A stretch of DNA of 64,000 nucleotides, from positions 124,001 through 188,000 of the forward strand of contig NZ_BAXZ01000003.1 in NCBI RefSeq assembly GCF_000684975.1. Reading direction: 5' to 3'. Numbering within the stretch: position 1 is the first letter of the stretch; every line of letters begins with the position of its first letter. The notes beneath the pieces were generated by a model. That model was not told where the DNA came from. It saw only the letters and a list, made by a program, of their open reading frames with translations, and ran no database searches. This DNA comes from Paraburkholderia acidipaludis NBRC 101816. Its GTDB lineage: Bacteria; Pseudomonadota; Gammaproteobacteria; Burkholderiales; Burkholderiaceae. Shown here in pieces: positions 42,936 through 51,190 of this stretch. The position numbers and the translations under genes are program-made.

Positions 42936-44705
42936 ATGAGTCTCGTCGAAGTGAAAGTGCCGGACATCGGTGACTTCAAGGACATCGACGTCATCGAAGT
43001 CAATATCAAGGCGGGCGACGTCATCGAGAAAGAGCAGACGCTGCTCTCGCTCGAGTCGGACAAGGCCACGATGGAAGTGCCGAGCGATGTCGCGGGCACC
43101 GTCAAGGAAGTGAAGATCAAGCCGGGCGACAAGGCTTCGCAGGGCACCGTGATCGCGCTGGTCGAAGCCTCCGAAGGGGCGGCTGCGCCGGCTCCGAAGG
43201 CCGAAGCGCCCAAGGCGGCGGAAGCGCCGAAGGCTGCCGAGGCTCCGAAAGCCGCGGCGCCTGCGCCGCAAGCGGGCAGCTACAGCGGTGCCGCCGATGT
43301 CGAGTGCGACATGCTCGTGCTCGGCGCGGGCCCCGGCGGCTACTCGGCCGCGTTCCGCTCCGCCGACCTCGGCATGAAGACCGTGCTGGTCGAGCGCTAC
43401 TCGACGCTTGGCGGCGTGTGTCTGAACGTGGGCTGTATTCCGTCGAAGGCGCTGCTGCACACGGCGCTCGTGATCGACGAAGCCGAAGCACTCGGCTCGC
43501 ACGGCATCACGTTCGGCAAACCGCAGATCGATCTCGACAAGCTGCGCGATTTCAAGTCGGGCGTCGTCAAGAAGCTGACGGGCGGCCTGGCCGGCATGGC
43601 GAAGGCGCGCAAGGTGGAAGTCGTGACGGGCGTGGGCACGTTCGTCGATCCGAACCATATGGAAGTGGTGGGCGAGAACGGCAAGAAGGTCGTCAAGTTC
43701 AGGCAGGCGATCATCGCTGCGGGTTCACAGGCCGTGAAGCTGCCGTTCATGCCGGAAGATCCGCGCGTGGTCGATTCGACCGGTGCGCTCGAACTGCGCC
43801 AGATCCCGCAGAAGATGCTCGTGATCGGCGGCGGCATCATCGGTCTGGAAATGGCCACCGTCTACGCAACGCTCGGCGCGCAGATCGACGTCGTGGAAAT
43901 GCTCGACGGCCTGATGGCCGGCGCGGACCGCGATCTCGTGAAGGTCTGGGAGAAGTACAACGCGAAGCGCTTCGCGAACGTCATGCTCAAGACCAAAACC
44001 ACGAAGGCCGAGGCGAAGGACGACGGCATCTATGTGTCGTTCGAGGGCGAGAAGGCGCCCGCCGGGCCGCAGCGCTACGACCTCGTGCTGGTCGCCGTGG
44101 GCCGCTCGCCCAACGGCAAGAAGATCGGCGCCGACAAGGCCGGCGTGGCGGTGACCGACCGCGGTTTCATCGAGGTCGACAAGCAGATGCGCACCAACGT
44201 GCCGCACATCTTCGCGATCGGCGACGTGGTCGGCCAGCCGATGCTGGCGCACAAGGCGGTGCATGAAGGGCACGTGGCGGCGGAGGCGGCGCACGGCGAG
44301 AAGGCGTACTTCGACGCGCTGCAGATTCCGTCGGTGGCCTATACCGATCCGGAAGTGGCGTGGGCCGGCAAGACCGAAGACCAGTGCAAGGCCGAGGGCA
44401 TCAAGTACGGCAAGGCGGTGTTCCCGTGGGCCGCTTCGGGCCGCGCGATCGCCAACGGCCGCGACGAGGGCTTCACGAAGCTGCTCTTCGACGAAGAGAC
44501 GCATCGCGTGATCGGCGGCGGCATCGTCGGCCTGAATGCGGGCGATCTCATCAGCGAAGTGTGTCTTGCCGTCGAGATGGGCGCGGACGCGGAGGATATC
44601 GGCAAGACGATCCACCCGCACCCGACGCTCGGCGAATCGATCGGCATGGCTGCCGAACTGTACGAAGGCGTGTGTACGGATCTGCCGCCGCAAAAGAAGA
44701 AGTAA
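42936..44705 (+). CDS. lpdA: Dihydrolipoamide dehydrogenase (E3) with N-terminal lipoyl domain
   Basis: The 589-residue protein reoxidises dihydrolipoamide, passing electrons to NAD through FAD. Unlike the usual E3 of about 475 residues, it begins with its own lipoyl domain (1-80, LESDKATMEVPSD) and an Ala/Pro/Lys hinge of three to four repeated APKAAE units. The FAD fold then starts near residue 122 (DMLVLGAGPGGYSAAFRSA). The redox cysteines are in GGVCLNVGCIPSK, the NAD fold in VIGGGIIGLEMATVYATLG, and the C-terminal HPHPTLSE motif reads HPHPTLGES here. AGGGG precedes the ATG. The operon ends at a strong terminator. Confidence 0.97.
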   Translation: MSLVEVKVPDIGDFKDIDVIEVNIKAGDVIEKEQTLLSLESDKATMEVPSDVAGTVKEVKIKPGDKASQGTVIALVEASEGAAAPAPKAEAPKAAEAPKAAEAPKAAAPAPQAGSYSGAADVECDMLVLGAGPGGYSAAFRSADLGMKTVLVERYSTLGGVCLNVGCIPSKALLHTALVIDEAEALGSHGITFGKPQIDLDKLRDFKSGVVKKLTGGLAGMAKARKVEVVTGVGTFVDPNHMEVVGENGKKVVKFRQAIIAAGSQAVKLPFMPEDPRVVDSTGALELRQIPQKMLVIGGGIIGLEMATVYATLGAQIDVVEMLDGLMAGADRDLVKVWEKYNAKRFANVMLKTKTTKAEAKDDGIYVSFEGEKAPAGPQRYDLVLVAVGRSPNGKKIGADKAGVAVTDRGFIEVDKQMRTNVPHIFAIGDVVGQPMLAHKAVHEGHVAAEAAHGEKAYFDALQIPSVAYTDPEVAWAGKTEDQCKAEGIKYGKAVFPWAASGRAIANGRDEGFTKLLFDEETHRVIGGGIVGLNAGDLISEVCLAVEMGADAEDIGKTIHPHPTLGESIGMAAELYEGVCTDLPPQKKK

Positions 44706-44741
44706 GCGGCGCGCTTGTCGCGCGATTCTTTGCGTGAAAGC

Positions 44742-44775
44742 AAACGGCGCACCCCGCGAGGGGTGCGCCGTTTTT
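44742..44775 (+). terminator. Terminator of the pdh operon
   Basis: AAACGGCGCACCCC and its complement form a 14-bp perfect stem with the loop GCGA, ending in five T (three of them paired). Confidence 0.92.
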
Positions 44776-44805
44776 CGTTGGGGACTGCGAGAGGCGCCGG
44801 AGCGT

Positions 44806-44859
44806 AAAAAATCCCGGTCGAAGCAACCGGGCGAGTGGCGTGCCCGCAAAGGGCACGCC
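44806..44859 (-). terminator. Tandem hairpins ending the phasin transcript
   Basis: Read leftward, a 9-bp stem (GGCGTGCCC / GGGCACGCC at 44837-44859) comes first. It is followed by CCCGGT / ACCGGG at 44813-44831 with a run of T (44811-44806). The second is a standard terminator; the first may protect the 3' end of an abundant mRNA. Confidence 0.8.
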
Positions 44860-44926
44860 CGAGCGTCAGATCCGGCAATCAGGTACGCGTCACGCCATGC
44901 GCGTACCCGCAATCGTTACTGGGCGT

Positions 44927-45505
44927 TCAGACCGCCTTCTTGGCCGAAGCGGCGGCAGCCGACGAGCGCGAAGCTTGCGCGGCAGCCTTGCTTGCGGCAG
45001 CCGTAGCCGCGTTGAAGTTGCTTTCCGCCATTTCGACGGCTTGCTTCGTGGCTTTTTGCACCGTTTCGTAGGTCGTGTTCGCGGCGTTGATGGCCGACTT
45101 GAGCACGGCAACGGCCGTTTCCGAACCGGCCGGCGCGTTCTTGGCGACGTTGTCGACGAGCGACTGCACCTTGCGGTTCTGCTCTTCGTAATGCGCTTCG
45201 GCGACCTTCGCGAATTCGGCTTGCGTGGCCGACGTGATTTCATACACGTGGCGGCCGTACGACAGCAGCTTTTCGGCGAGCGGCTGGGCAAAGCTTGCTT
45301 GCAGGGCCAGCAGTTCCTGCGCGTCCTTCACGGACAGTGCGCGCTGGGCCTGCTCCTGCGATTCCGCCAGATTCGAGCGGACGGCCTGAAGGTTCAATTC
45401 GACGAGCTTTTCCACACCCTCGAATGCCTTGCCGGTCAGACCGAAGAGGGTTTCGAGATTGGCTTTCTGGGCTGCGGCGAATTGCTCAGGGGTCAGCAGA
45501 CTCAT
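44927..45505 (-). CDS. phaP: Phasin (polyhydroxyalkanoate granule-associated protein)
   Basis: The 192-residue amphipathic, Ala-rich helical protein coats PHA granules and controls their size and number. MSLLTPEQFAAAQKANLETLFGLT is given here in parts: LTPEQFAAAQK then NLETLFGLTGKAFEG. It matches the beta-proteobacterial phasin family, and the C-terminus is an Ala/Ser/Lys tail (SSAAAASAKKAV). CAGGAGCG precedes the ATG at 45505. The gene has a strong promoter flanked by two copies of the same dyad, the layout expected if a PhaR-type repressor frees it when granules form. Confidence 0.93.
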   Translation of the reverse strand: MSLLTPEQFAAAQKANLETLFGLTGKAFEGVEKLVELNLQAVRSNLAESQEQAQRALSVKDAQELLALQASFAQPLAEKLLSYGRHVYEITSATQAEFAKVAEAHYEEQNRKVQSLVDNVAKNAPAGSETAVAVLKSAINAANTTYETVQKATKQAVEMAESNFNAATAAASKAAAQASRSSAAAASAKKAV

Positions 45506-45588
45506 GTTTACGCTCCTGGATGGATGACGGATCGTCTGATGCGGTCCGTATAAATAGGTGGCGAGACTCAGGATGATCTGCCGGACGT

Positions 45589-45603
45589 TTGTGCGTCGCA
45601 GCA
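45589..45603. promoter_or_regulatory. phaP operator, downstream copy
   Basis: TTGTGCGTCGCAGCA repeats the first 12 bases of the upstream dyad. It would lie just inside the phaP transcript, at about +3 to +17. Confidence 0.6.
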
Positions 45604-45612
45604 TTGACATCG

Positions 45613-45640
45613 ATTTTAGGATGGCTTGGCGGAAAGTCAA
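45613..45640 (-). promoter_or_regulatory. phaP promoter
   Basis: Read leftward: TTGACT (45640-45635), 16 bases, TAAAAT (45618-45613). Transcription would start near 45606, about 100 bases before the phasin ATG. Confidence 0.75.
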
Positions 45641-45647
45641 GCCCTGT

Positions 45648-45662
45648 TTGTGCGTCGCACAA
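45648..45662. promoter_or_regulatory. phaP operator, upstream copy (perfect dyad)
   Basis: TTGTGC-GTC-GCACAA, a 6-bp perfect inverted repeat immediately upstream of the phaP -35. Together with the second copy, 59 bases away, it brackets the promoter. PhaR is the expected binder, but the assignment is inferred. Confidence 0.65.
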
Positions 45663-46128
45663 TGTCGATAAATTGTTATTAAACAGGTGCTTATGCACGT
45701 TGATTAGGGACGTAACGTCGCGCCTGCGATGGAGCCTGCGGCAGCGCTTGCCTGACCGCGGCGGACGGCGGCGGTAACCCATGTGGGATGGGGGGCGGCA
45801 AATCCACTCCGCATATGGCAAGATTCGGATCCTGGAATCCCGTCTTCTTGTAAGAGTTGGTGGCCATCTATGCGGGAATGATCCAGGTCGGTCCACCGGA
45901 ATCGTCCTGGGAACGTTAAAGACTGACTACGGTCGAATGCGCGTTCCGTTCGCGATCGTTCCCCCCGGCATTTCCCTATTCAAGTTTGACCGGACTCGGG
46001 CCGTAATCTCCGTGCAAACGCGATTGCCGCCTTGTTGGCCGCGCGGGGCCCGTTGCTTCGATGGTTATGTTCTATCGAAAACTTGCACATCATCAGTGAA
46101 TTTGATCGAAAGTTAGACTTCGGTTTAA

Positions 46129-46142
46129 TGTGCACTGATAAG
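46129..46142. promoter_or_regulatory. Small dyad upstream of the PBP7 promoter
   Basis: GCACT-GATA-AGTGC, a 5-bp perfect inverted repeat ten bases before the -35. It may be an activator site or chance. Confidence 0.3.
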
Positions 46143-46151
46143 TGCTTAAAT

Positions 46152-46180
46152 TTGCGAAATTTTCGTTGTTTTACTACACT
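46152..46180 (+). promoter_or_regulatory. Promoter of the PBP7-like gene
   Basis: TTGCGA (46152-46157), 17 bases, TACACT (46175-46180). Start of transcription near 46187 rules out a TTG start codon at 46180 and supports ATG 46216. Confidence 0.6.
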
Positions 46181-46215
46181 TGGCGAACGATCCCGCCGCT
46201 TCATCCAGAACACCA

Positions 46216-47409
46216 ATGAAATCCGACAAGCTCCTGTCGTTCAAACTGATGCACGGTGCCATGGTCAGCACCGCGCTGTCGGTGGCTGTCTCCGTAGCCA
46301 TCAGTGCGACGATCGCCGTACCTTCCAGCGCTTTCGCTGCGGCGCAAGACACCACTTCGACCTCGTCGACCCCGCCGGCCAAGGCGAAGTCCAAAAAGGC
46401 AAGGAAAAAGGTCGCGAAGCCCGCCGACGCACCGGCCAAGGTTTCGCAGAAGTCGTCGAAGGCGGCCCGCACCGTTGCGGCCGACGACGACGCCCGTCCC
46501 GTCGTGAAGAGAAAGCGCGTCACCTACACGATGAACGGCCGCCATCACGCCGTGCGCGTGGCATATGAGCCGCGCCAGCCGACCGTGGGCCAGGCCTTCG
46601 GCCTGCACGACACGCCGGACGCGCTGATGCTGCGCTCGAGCGTGGCCTACGTTGTCGATCAGAACACCCTCGAACCGCTGTTCGACAAGAACTCGCACGC
46701 CGTCGTGCCGATTGCCTCGATCTCGAAGCTGATGACCGCGATGGTCGTCCTCGACTCGAAGGCGCCGCTCACGGAGTCGATCGAAGTCACCGACGAAGAC
46801 CGCGACTACGAGAAGAACACCGGTTCGCGTCTGTCCGTGGGTTCGGTGCTCTCGCGCGAGGACATGCTGCATATCGCGCTGATGGCCTCCGAGAACCGCG
46901 CCGCGGCGGCGCTCTCGCGCTACTACCCGGGCGGCCGTCCGGCCTTCATCGCGGCGATGAATGCGAAGGCGAAGCAGCTCGGCATGACCGACACGCACTT
47001 CGAGAACTCGACGGGTCTCTCGAGCCAGAACGTGTCGAGCGCGCGTGACCTCGTGAAGATGGTCAATGCGGCCTATCAGTACCCGATGATTCGCCAGTTC
47101 TCGACCGATCACAGCTACACGGTGTTCACCGGCAAGCGCAACATCGCCTACAACAGCACGAACGCGCTGGTCCGCAACCCGTCGTGGGACATCGGCCTGC
47201 AGAAGACCGGCTTCATCAACGAAGCGGGCGAATGTCTCGTGATGCAGGCGACCATCCACGACCGTCCGGTCATCATGGTGCTGCTCGATTCGAGCGGCAA
47301 GTACTCGCGCTTTGCCGACGCGACGCGCGTGCGCGCGTGGCTCGACAACGGCGGCGCCGATCAGCAGCCGCGTATCACGAGCGCGGATGCGGGCGGCGCG
47401 GGCACCTGA
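46216..47409 (+). CDS. pbpG: D-alanyl-D-alanine endopeptidase, PBP7/8-like (S11)
   Basis: The 397-residue periplasmic penicillin-binding protein should cut DD-crosslinks in peptidoglycan. A signal peptide (residues 1 to about 42, ending SSAFAA) is followed by a long Lys/Ala/Pro-rich linker (about 45-110), probably wall-spanning or disordered. The peptidase domain shows SISK (active Ser and Lys), SEN (SxN) and KTG in QKTGFINEAGECLVMQA. The length exceeds E. coli PBP7 (about 310) because of the linker. No ribosome site is obvious before the ATG. Confidence 0.9.
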   Translation: MKSDKLLSFKLMHGAMVSTALSVAVSVAISATIAVPSSAFAAAQDTTSTSSTPPAKAKSKKARKKVAKPADAPAKVSQKSSKAARTVAADDDARPVVKRKRVTYTMNGRHHAVRVAYEPRQPTVGQAFGLHDTPDALMLRSSVAYVVDQNTLEPLFDKNSHAVVPIASISKLMTAMVVLDSKAPLTESIEVTDEDRDYEKNTGSRLSVGSVLSREDMLHIALMASENRAAAALSRYYPGGRPAFIAAMNAKAKQLGMTDTHFENSTGLSSQNVSSARDLVKMVNAAYQYPMIRQFSTDHSYTVFTGKRNIAYNSTNALVRNPSWDIGLQKTGFINEAGECLVMQATIHDRPVIMVLLDSSGKYSRFADATRVRAWLDNGGADQQPRITSADAGGAGT

Positions 47410-47439
47410 GCGAACGGCAGCGGCTGCACTTCAATGCAA

Positions 47440-47473
47440 AACGCCCCGCAGATGCGGGGCGTTGTCGTTTGAA
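47440..47473. terminator. Terminator between pbpG and the IclR gene
   Basis: AACGCCCCGC / GCGGGGCGTT, a 10-bp perfect stem with the loop AGAT, followed by GTCGTTT rightward. It can act for both convergent genes, better for pbpG. Confidence 0.72.
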
Positions 47474-47505
47474 GGCGTGAAAAGCGGCGGGCGGCGCAGA
47501 CCCGC

Positions 47506-48312
47506 TCAGGCCGGCTGCGCGCTGCCCTCGGCGGCCTGCGAATGGTAGCCCAGCGACTCCGAGATCACGAGCGCCGTCTTGCTCAGCTGGCCGAGCCAGG
47601 AGTCCTGCAGGCGGTCGGCCGGCGCGGAGAGCGAGAGCCCGGCAACCAGCTTGCCCGTGTCGTCGTAAATGCCGGCCGCGATGCAGCGCACCCCCAGCTC
47701 CAGTTCCTCGTTATCGCGCGCGCAGGACTGCTGGCGCACGTGCGCGAGTTCGCGCTCGAGGCGGGTGAGGTCGGTGATGCTGTTGCGCGTATGGCCCGAG
47801 AGGCCCGTGCGCGTGGCATAGGCGCGCACGCGGTTCGCTTCGTCGGCGGCGAGAAAGAGCTTGCCTACCGAAGTGAGGTGCAGCGGCGCCCGGCCGCCGA
47901 TCGCACGCACCACCTGCATGCCCGAGCGCTCGGAGTAGGCGCGTTCGATATAGACGATTTCATCGCCCTGGCGCACCGAGAGGTTCACCGTCTGTCCCGT
48001 GAGCCGGTGCAGCTCGCGCATGGGCGTGAGCGCGGCGTCGCGCACCGAAAGGCGCGCCTTCACGAGATTGCCCAGTTCCAGAAGACGCATGCCGAGCCGG
48101 TAGGTGCCCGGGTCGGAACGGTCGACGAGCCGGCAGCTCACCATGTCGTTCAGAATGCGGTGCGCCGTGGACGGATGGAGTTCGGTGCGCTGGGCCAGCT
48201 CCTTGAGGCTGACGGGGTCGCTGTGCGCGGCTAACGCGTCCAGCAGGCGCATCATGCGCTCGATGACCTGAATCGAGGTCTTCGGATCCGGCGTGCTTCC
48301 ACTTTCGCTCAT
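47506..48312 (-). CDS. IclR-family transcriptional regulator
   Basis: The 268-residue protein has an N-terminal winged helix (residues about 12-75, VIERMMRLLDALAAH then SLKELAQRTELHPSTAHRIL) and the IclR effector-binding domain (about 90-255), with GRAPLHLTSVGKLFLA and GVRCIAAGIYDDTGKLVAGLSLSAP given here in parts: GVRCIAAGIYDD and VAGLSLSAP. Such regulators sense small acids and usually act on an adjacent operon. The divergent lutAB genes make lactate or a related 2-hydroxy acid the simplest guess. The start is the ATG at 48312. Confidence 0.9.
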   Translation of the reverse strand: MSESGSTPDPKTSIQVIERMMRLLDALAAHSDPVSLKELAQRTELHPSTAHRILNDMVSCRLVDRSDPGTYRLGMRLLELGNLVKARLSVRDAALTPMRELHRLTGQTVNLSVRQGDEIVYIERAYSERSGMQVVRAIGGRAPLHLTSVGKLFLAADEANRVRAYATRTGLSGHTRNSITDLTRLERELAHVRQQSCARDNEELELGVRCIAAGIYDDTGKLVAGLSLSAPADRLQDSWLGQLSKTALVISESLGYHSQAAEGSAQPA

Positions 48313-48432
48313 GGTTCAGATTCGCTTGGCGCTTAAGGCGGATGGGGCATTGTATCTCGTATCGTGAAAAAAGTAAGCGGCTGGCGGGATGGGCGCCGCG
48401 TCGCACCATCGACGGCGCGGGTAGACGATGCG

Positions 48433-48461
48433 TTGGTGCTTGCCGGGAAACGTCGGATAAT
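48433..48461 (+). promoter_or_regulatory. Promoter of lutAB
   Basis: TTGGTG (48433-48438), 17 bases, GATAAT (48456-48461). Transcription would start near 48468, 21 bases before lutA, whose ribosome site is GAGGAG. No clear IclR dyad was found in the 176-base divergent region. Confidence 0.58.
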
Positions 48462-48488
48462 CGGGGACGGTTTTTCAGAGGAGTCCCC

Positions 48489-49211
48489 ATGCGAGTCGGT
48501 TTGTTCGTGACCTGCCTCATCGACACGATGCGCCCCGAAATCGGGTTTTCGGCGATCAAGCTGCTGGAGCACGCGGGCTGCGAGGTGCACGTGCCGCCCG
48601 CGCAGACCTGCTGCGGGCAGCCTGCCTACAACTCCGGCGAGCGCGGGCTCGCGCGCGACCTCGCCGAAAAGACCCTGCGCGAGTTCGAACAGTACGACTA
48701 CGTGGTGGTGCCGTCGGGCTCGTGCGGCGGCATGATCCGCGCGCATTACGGCGATCTGTTTCGCGACGACCCTGAGCTGATGCGCCGCTACGGCCTCTTG
48801 CGCGAGCGCGTCTACGAGCTCACCGACTTCCTCGCCAACGTCGCGAAGGTATCGCTGCCCCCCGGCGAATTCCACGGGCCGGTTACTTATCACGATTCCT
48901 GTTCCGGCCTGCGTGAGCTCGGCGTGAAAGCGCAGCCGCGCGCGCTCCTTGCGCAGCGCGGCGTCGAGGTGCGCGAGATGAAGGACTGCGAGCACTGCTG
49001 CGGCTTCGGCGGCACGTTCGCGGTGAAGTACGGCGCGATCTCCACCGCGATCGCCGACGAGAAATGCGCGAACGTGCGCGCGAGCGGCACGGGCGCCGTG
49101 GTGCTGGGCGACCTCGGCTGCATGCTCAACATCGAAGGGCGCCTGCGCCGCACCGGCGACACCGCCACGCGCGTGCTGCACGTGGCCCAGGTGCTGGCCG
49201 GCGACGTCTGA
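48489..49211 (+). CDS. lutA: LutA/YkgE-type (Fe-S)-binding CCG-domain protein
   Basis: The 240-residue protein has two CCG domains of the heterodisulfide-reductase type: PAQTCCGQPAYNSGE near residue 40 and DCEHCCGFGGTFAVKYG near 165, plus other conserved cysteines (SGSCGGM, HDSCSGL). LutA is one of three subunits that oxidise L-lactate to pyruvate in the LutABC/LldEFG system and probably holds a [4Fe-4S] cluster. lutB follows after 74 bases. GAGGAG precedes the ATG. Confidence 0.9.
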   Translation: MRVGLFVTCLIDTMRPEIGFSAIKLLEHAGCEVHVPPAQTCCGQPAYNSGERGLARDLAEKTLREFEQYDYVVVPSGSCGGMIRAHYGDLFRDDPELMRRYGLLRERVYELTDFLANVAKVSLPPGEFHGPVTYHDSCSGLRELGVKAQPRALLAQRGVEVREMKDCEHCCGFGGTFAVKYGAISTAIADEKCANVRASGTGAVVLGDLGCMLNIEGRLRRTGDTATRVLHVAQVLAGDV

Positions 49212-49285
49212 CGGCCGCTCGCTTTCCTGCGTCCGCCACTTCGCCCCCTTCGTTCCGCAGCCCTTCGCCCCAGGATCCCGCAACC

Positions 49286-50725
49286 ATGCAAGTCCAGTCG
49301 ATGCAGTTCAAGGCGCGCGCCGGCCAGAAGCTGGCCGACCAGCGCCTCCAGCAGAACCTCACGAAGCTCTCGACGAAGTTCGTTTCGGCGCGTGCCGAGG
49401 CGATGACCGCGCTCGACTTCCCGGCCACGCGCGCCGCGCTCAAGGCGCGCCGCAACCGCGCGCTGGACAACCTCGACGTCTGGCTCGAGCAGTTCGAGAC
49501 CGAGGCCACGCGCCGCGGCGTGACGGTGCTCTACGCGGAAACGGCGCGCGACGCCGCGAAGCTGGTCGCCGACATTGCGCGCAAGCACGACGTGCGCAAG
49601 GTCATCAAGACGAAGTCGATGGTTTCCGAGGAGATGCAGCTGAACACCGTGCTCGAAGGGATGGGCGTGCAGTCGGTCGAGACCGACCTCGGCGAGTACA
49701 TCCTGCAGATCAACGGCAACGAGCCGCCGAGCCACATCATTGCGCCCGTCGTCCACAAGGACAAGGACGAGATCGCCGACCTCTTCGCCAAGACGCATCA
49801 CCGGCCGCGCCTGACCGAGATTCCCGACATGACGCGCGAGGCGCGCGAGATGCTGCGCCCGCATTTCCTTTCGGCGGACATGGGCGTGACGGGCGGCAAC
49901 TTCCTCGTGGCGGAAACCGGCTCGGTCGTGCTGGTGACGAACGAGGGCAACGAAGGCATGTGCACGGTGATGCCGCGCGTGCATGTGGCGGTTACCGGCA
50001 TCGAAAAGGTGCTGCCCACGCTCGAGGATCTCGCGACGGCCATGCGCCTCTTGCCGCGCTCGGCGACAGGGCAGGCCACCTCGAACTATTTTTCGGTGCT
50101 CACGGGGCCGCGCGGCAAGGACGACCTCGACGGACCCGAGCACATGTACGTCGTGCTCGTGGACGCCGGCCGCACCGGCCTCATCGGCGGCGAATTCCAG
50201 GAAATGCTGCGCTGTATTCGCTGCGGCGCCTGCATGAACCATTGTCCCGTCTATCAGAAAGTCGGCGGCCACGCCTACGGCTGGGTGTACCCGGGGCCGA
50301 TGGGCTCGGTTCTGACGCCGAGCTATGTGGGCATCGAGAAGGCGCTCGACCTGCCGCAGGCGGCCACGCTTTGCGGCGAGTGCAACAGCGTCTGCCCCGT
50401 GGGCATCCCGCTGTCGGACCTGCTGCGCAAGCTGCGCGAGAAGCAGACCGAACGCCATCTGCGTCCGTGGCGCGAGCAGGCCGTGCTCGCGGTGTGGGGC
50501 TGGTTCGCGCTGCATCCGGGTGCCTACGCCATGCTGACGAAGCTCGGCGTGCGCGTGCTGGAGCGCATGGGCGGGCAGGCGCGGCTCATCCGCAGGCTGC
50601 CGCTGGCGCGGGGCTGGACCGAGGGCCGCGACATGCCCGCACCGGTCGGGCGCACCTTCCGCGAGCTCTACGCGGCTCAGCGCACGCATCTCGATGCGAC
50701 GCGCCGGCAGACGGATGCGGGCTGA
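49286..50725 (+). CDS. lutB: LutB/LldF-type iron-sulfur lactate utilisation protein
   Basis: The 479-residue protein has the LUD domain (about 70-300, with ADMGVTGGNFLVAETGSVVL) and a C-terminal double [4Fe-4S] ferredoxin domain (CIRCGACMNHCPVY and CGECNSVCPVGIPL). It passes electrons from 2-hydroxy-acid oxidation. The normal third gene, lutC/lldG (about 220 aa, LUD only), is not present after it, as the next gene encodes an unrelated 80-residue peptide. Either lutC is elsewhere or this pair works alone. The ATG at 49286 has only AGGATC upstream. Confidence 0.9.
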   Translation: MQVQSMQFKARAGQKLADQRLQQNLTKLSTKFVSARAEAMTALDFPATRAALKARRNRALDNLDVWLEQFETEATRRGVTVLYAETARDAAKLVADIARKHDVRKVIKTKSMVSEEMQLNTVLEGMGVQSVETDLGEYILQINGNEPPSHIIAPVVHKDKDEIADLFAKTHHRPRLTEIPDMTREAREMLRPHFLSADMGVTGGNFLVAETGSVVLVTNEGNEGMCTVMPRVHVAVTGIEKVLPTLEDLATAMRLLPRSATGQATSNYFSVLTGPRGKDDLDGPEHMYVVLVDAGRTGLIGGEFQEMLRCIRCGACMNHCPVYQKVGGHAYGWVYPGPMGSVLTPSYVGIEKALDLPQAATLCGECNSVCPVGIPLSDLLRKLREKQTERHLRPWREQAVLAVWGWFALHPGAYAMLTKLGVRVLERMGGQARLIRRLPLARGWTEGRDMPAPVGRTFRELYAAQRTHLDATRRQTDAG

Positions 50726-50877
50726 CCCGCTGCCGAATCGAACTCGTCCACTGTTTAACTTGCGGCAACAGTGTGTTCGGCGTTGCCGGGTTTTTCCTGA
50801 TTGCGGATGTCTATATCATTTCGACTGGCGATAGTGCGTCCCGCACTGGTCGCCCTCTAGTCGAGAGAGTCCGCATC

Positions 50878-51120
50878 ATGAAAAAGAAAATATCGGTGTA
50901 CTGGCCGCTGGCGCTGATCGTGCCCTGTGCGGCAATCGCATGGTCCCATGCATGGAATACGACGCAGCAGCAGATGCCGCTCGCGGCCGACCAGCTAAGC
51001 GCCGAACTGGCGCGCGCCGTGTCGTACGGCCTCGTCGGCAGCGAAGGCCCGGCGCCCGTCAAAGCCCCCGTCAAGGCGATCGGCGCCGGCGAGGCGTTGC
51101 CGCCCGCACGCGCCATCTGA
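50878..51120 (+). CDS. Small membrane-anchored or secreted protein of unknown function (80 aa)
   Basis: The ATG at 50878 is preceded by GAGAGAG. The peptide opens MKKKISVYWPLALIVPCAAIA, a short positively charged start and one hydrophobic segment, consistent with a signal peptide (possible cleavage after AWSHA) or an anchor. The rest is an Ala/Pro-rich, cysteine-free tail (GPAPVKAPVKAIGAGE). No family is recognised. A clean terminator directly follows the stop codon, supporting a real transcript. Confidence 0.55.
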   Translation: MKKKISVYWPLALIVPCAAIAWSHAWNTTQQQMPLAADQLSAELARAVSYGLVGSEGPAPVKAPVKAIGAGEALPPARAI

Positions 51121-51122
51121 GT

Positions 51123-51148
51123 GCCCGGCGCGATTGCGCCGGGCTTTG
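51123..51148 (+). terminator. Terminator after the 80-aa gene
   Basis: GCCCGGCGC / GCGCCGGGC, a 9-bp perfect stem with the loop GATT, followed by TTTG. It begins two bases after the stop codon. Confidence 0.72.
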
Positions 51149-51154
51149 TATAAT
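51149..51154 (+). promoter_or_regulatory. -10 of the LMW phosphatase gene
   Basis: A perfect TATAAT immediately after the preceding terminator; the -35 would fall inside the hairpin and is not a good match. Transcription would start near 51161, 30 bases before the ATG at 51191. Confidence 0.55.
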
Positions 51155-51190
51155 TAACAGTTTGGCTCGCTGCTCAAGAATGTCGATTCG

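Larger units (their letters stand above)
45506..46215. other. Intergenic region between phaP and the PBP7 gene
   Basis: This is 710 bases between divergent genes. The left 160 bases hold the phaP promoter and operators, and the right 90 hold the PBP7 promoter and a small dyad. The middle (about 45670-46125) is AT-richer and has one 111-codon frame on the + strand (45781-46116), for which I see no ribosome site or protein character. Confidence 0.6.

Noticed and set aside
45781..46116. A 111-codon frame between phaP and the PBP7 gene
   Set aside because: No ribosome site, no hydrophobic or domain pattern, and it occupies a promoter-rich intergenic region.
46180..46215. TTG start for the PBP7-like protein
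   Set aside because: It lies at or before the predicted transcription start; ATG 46216 directly precedes the signal peptide.
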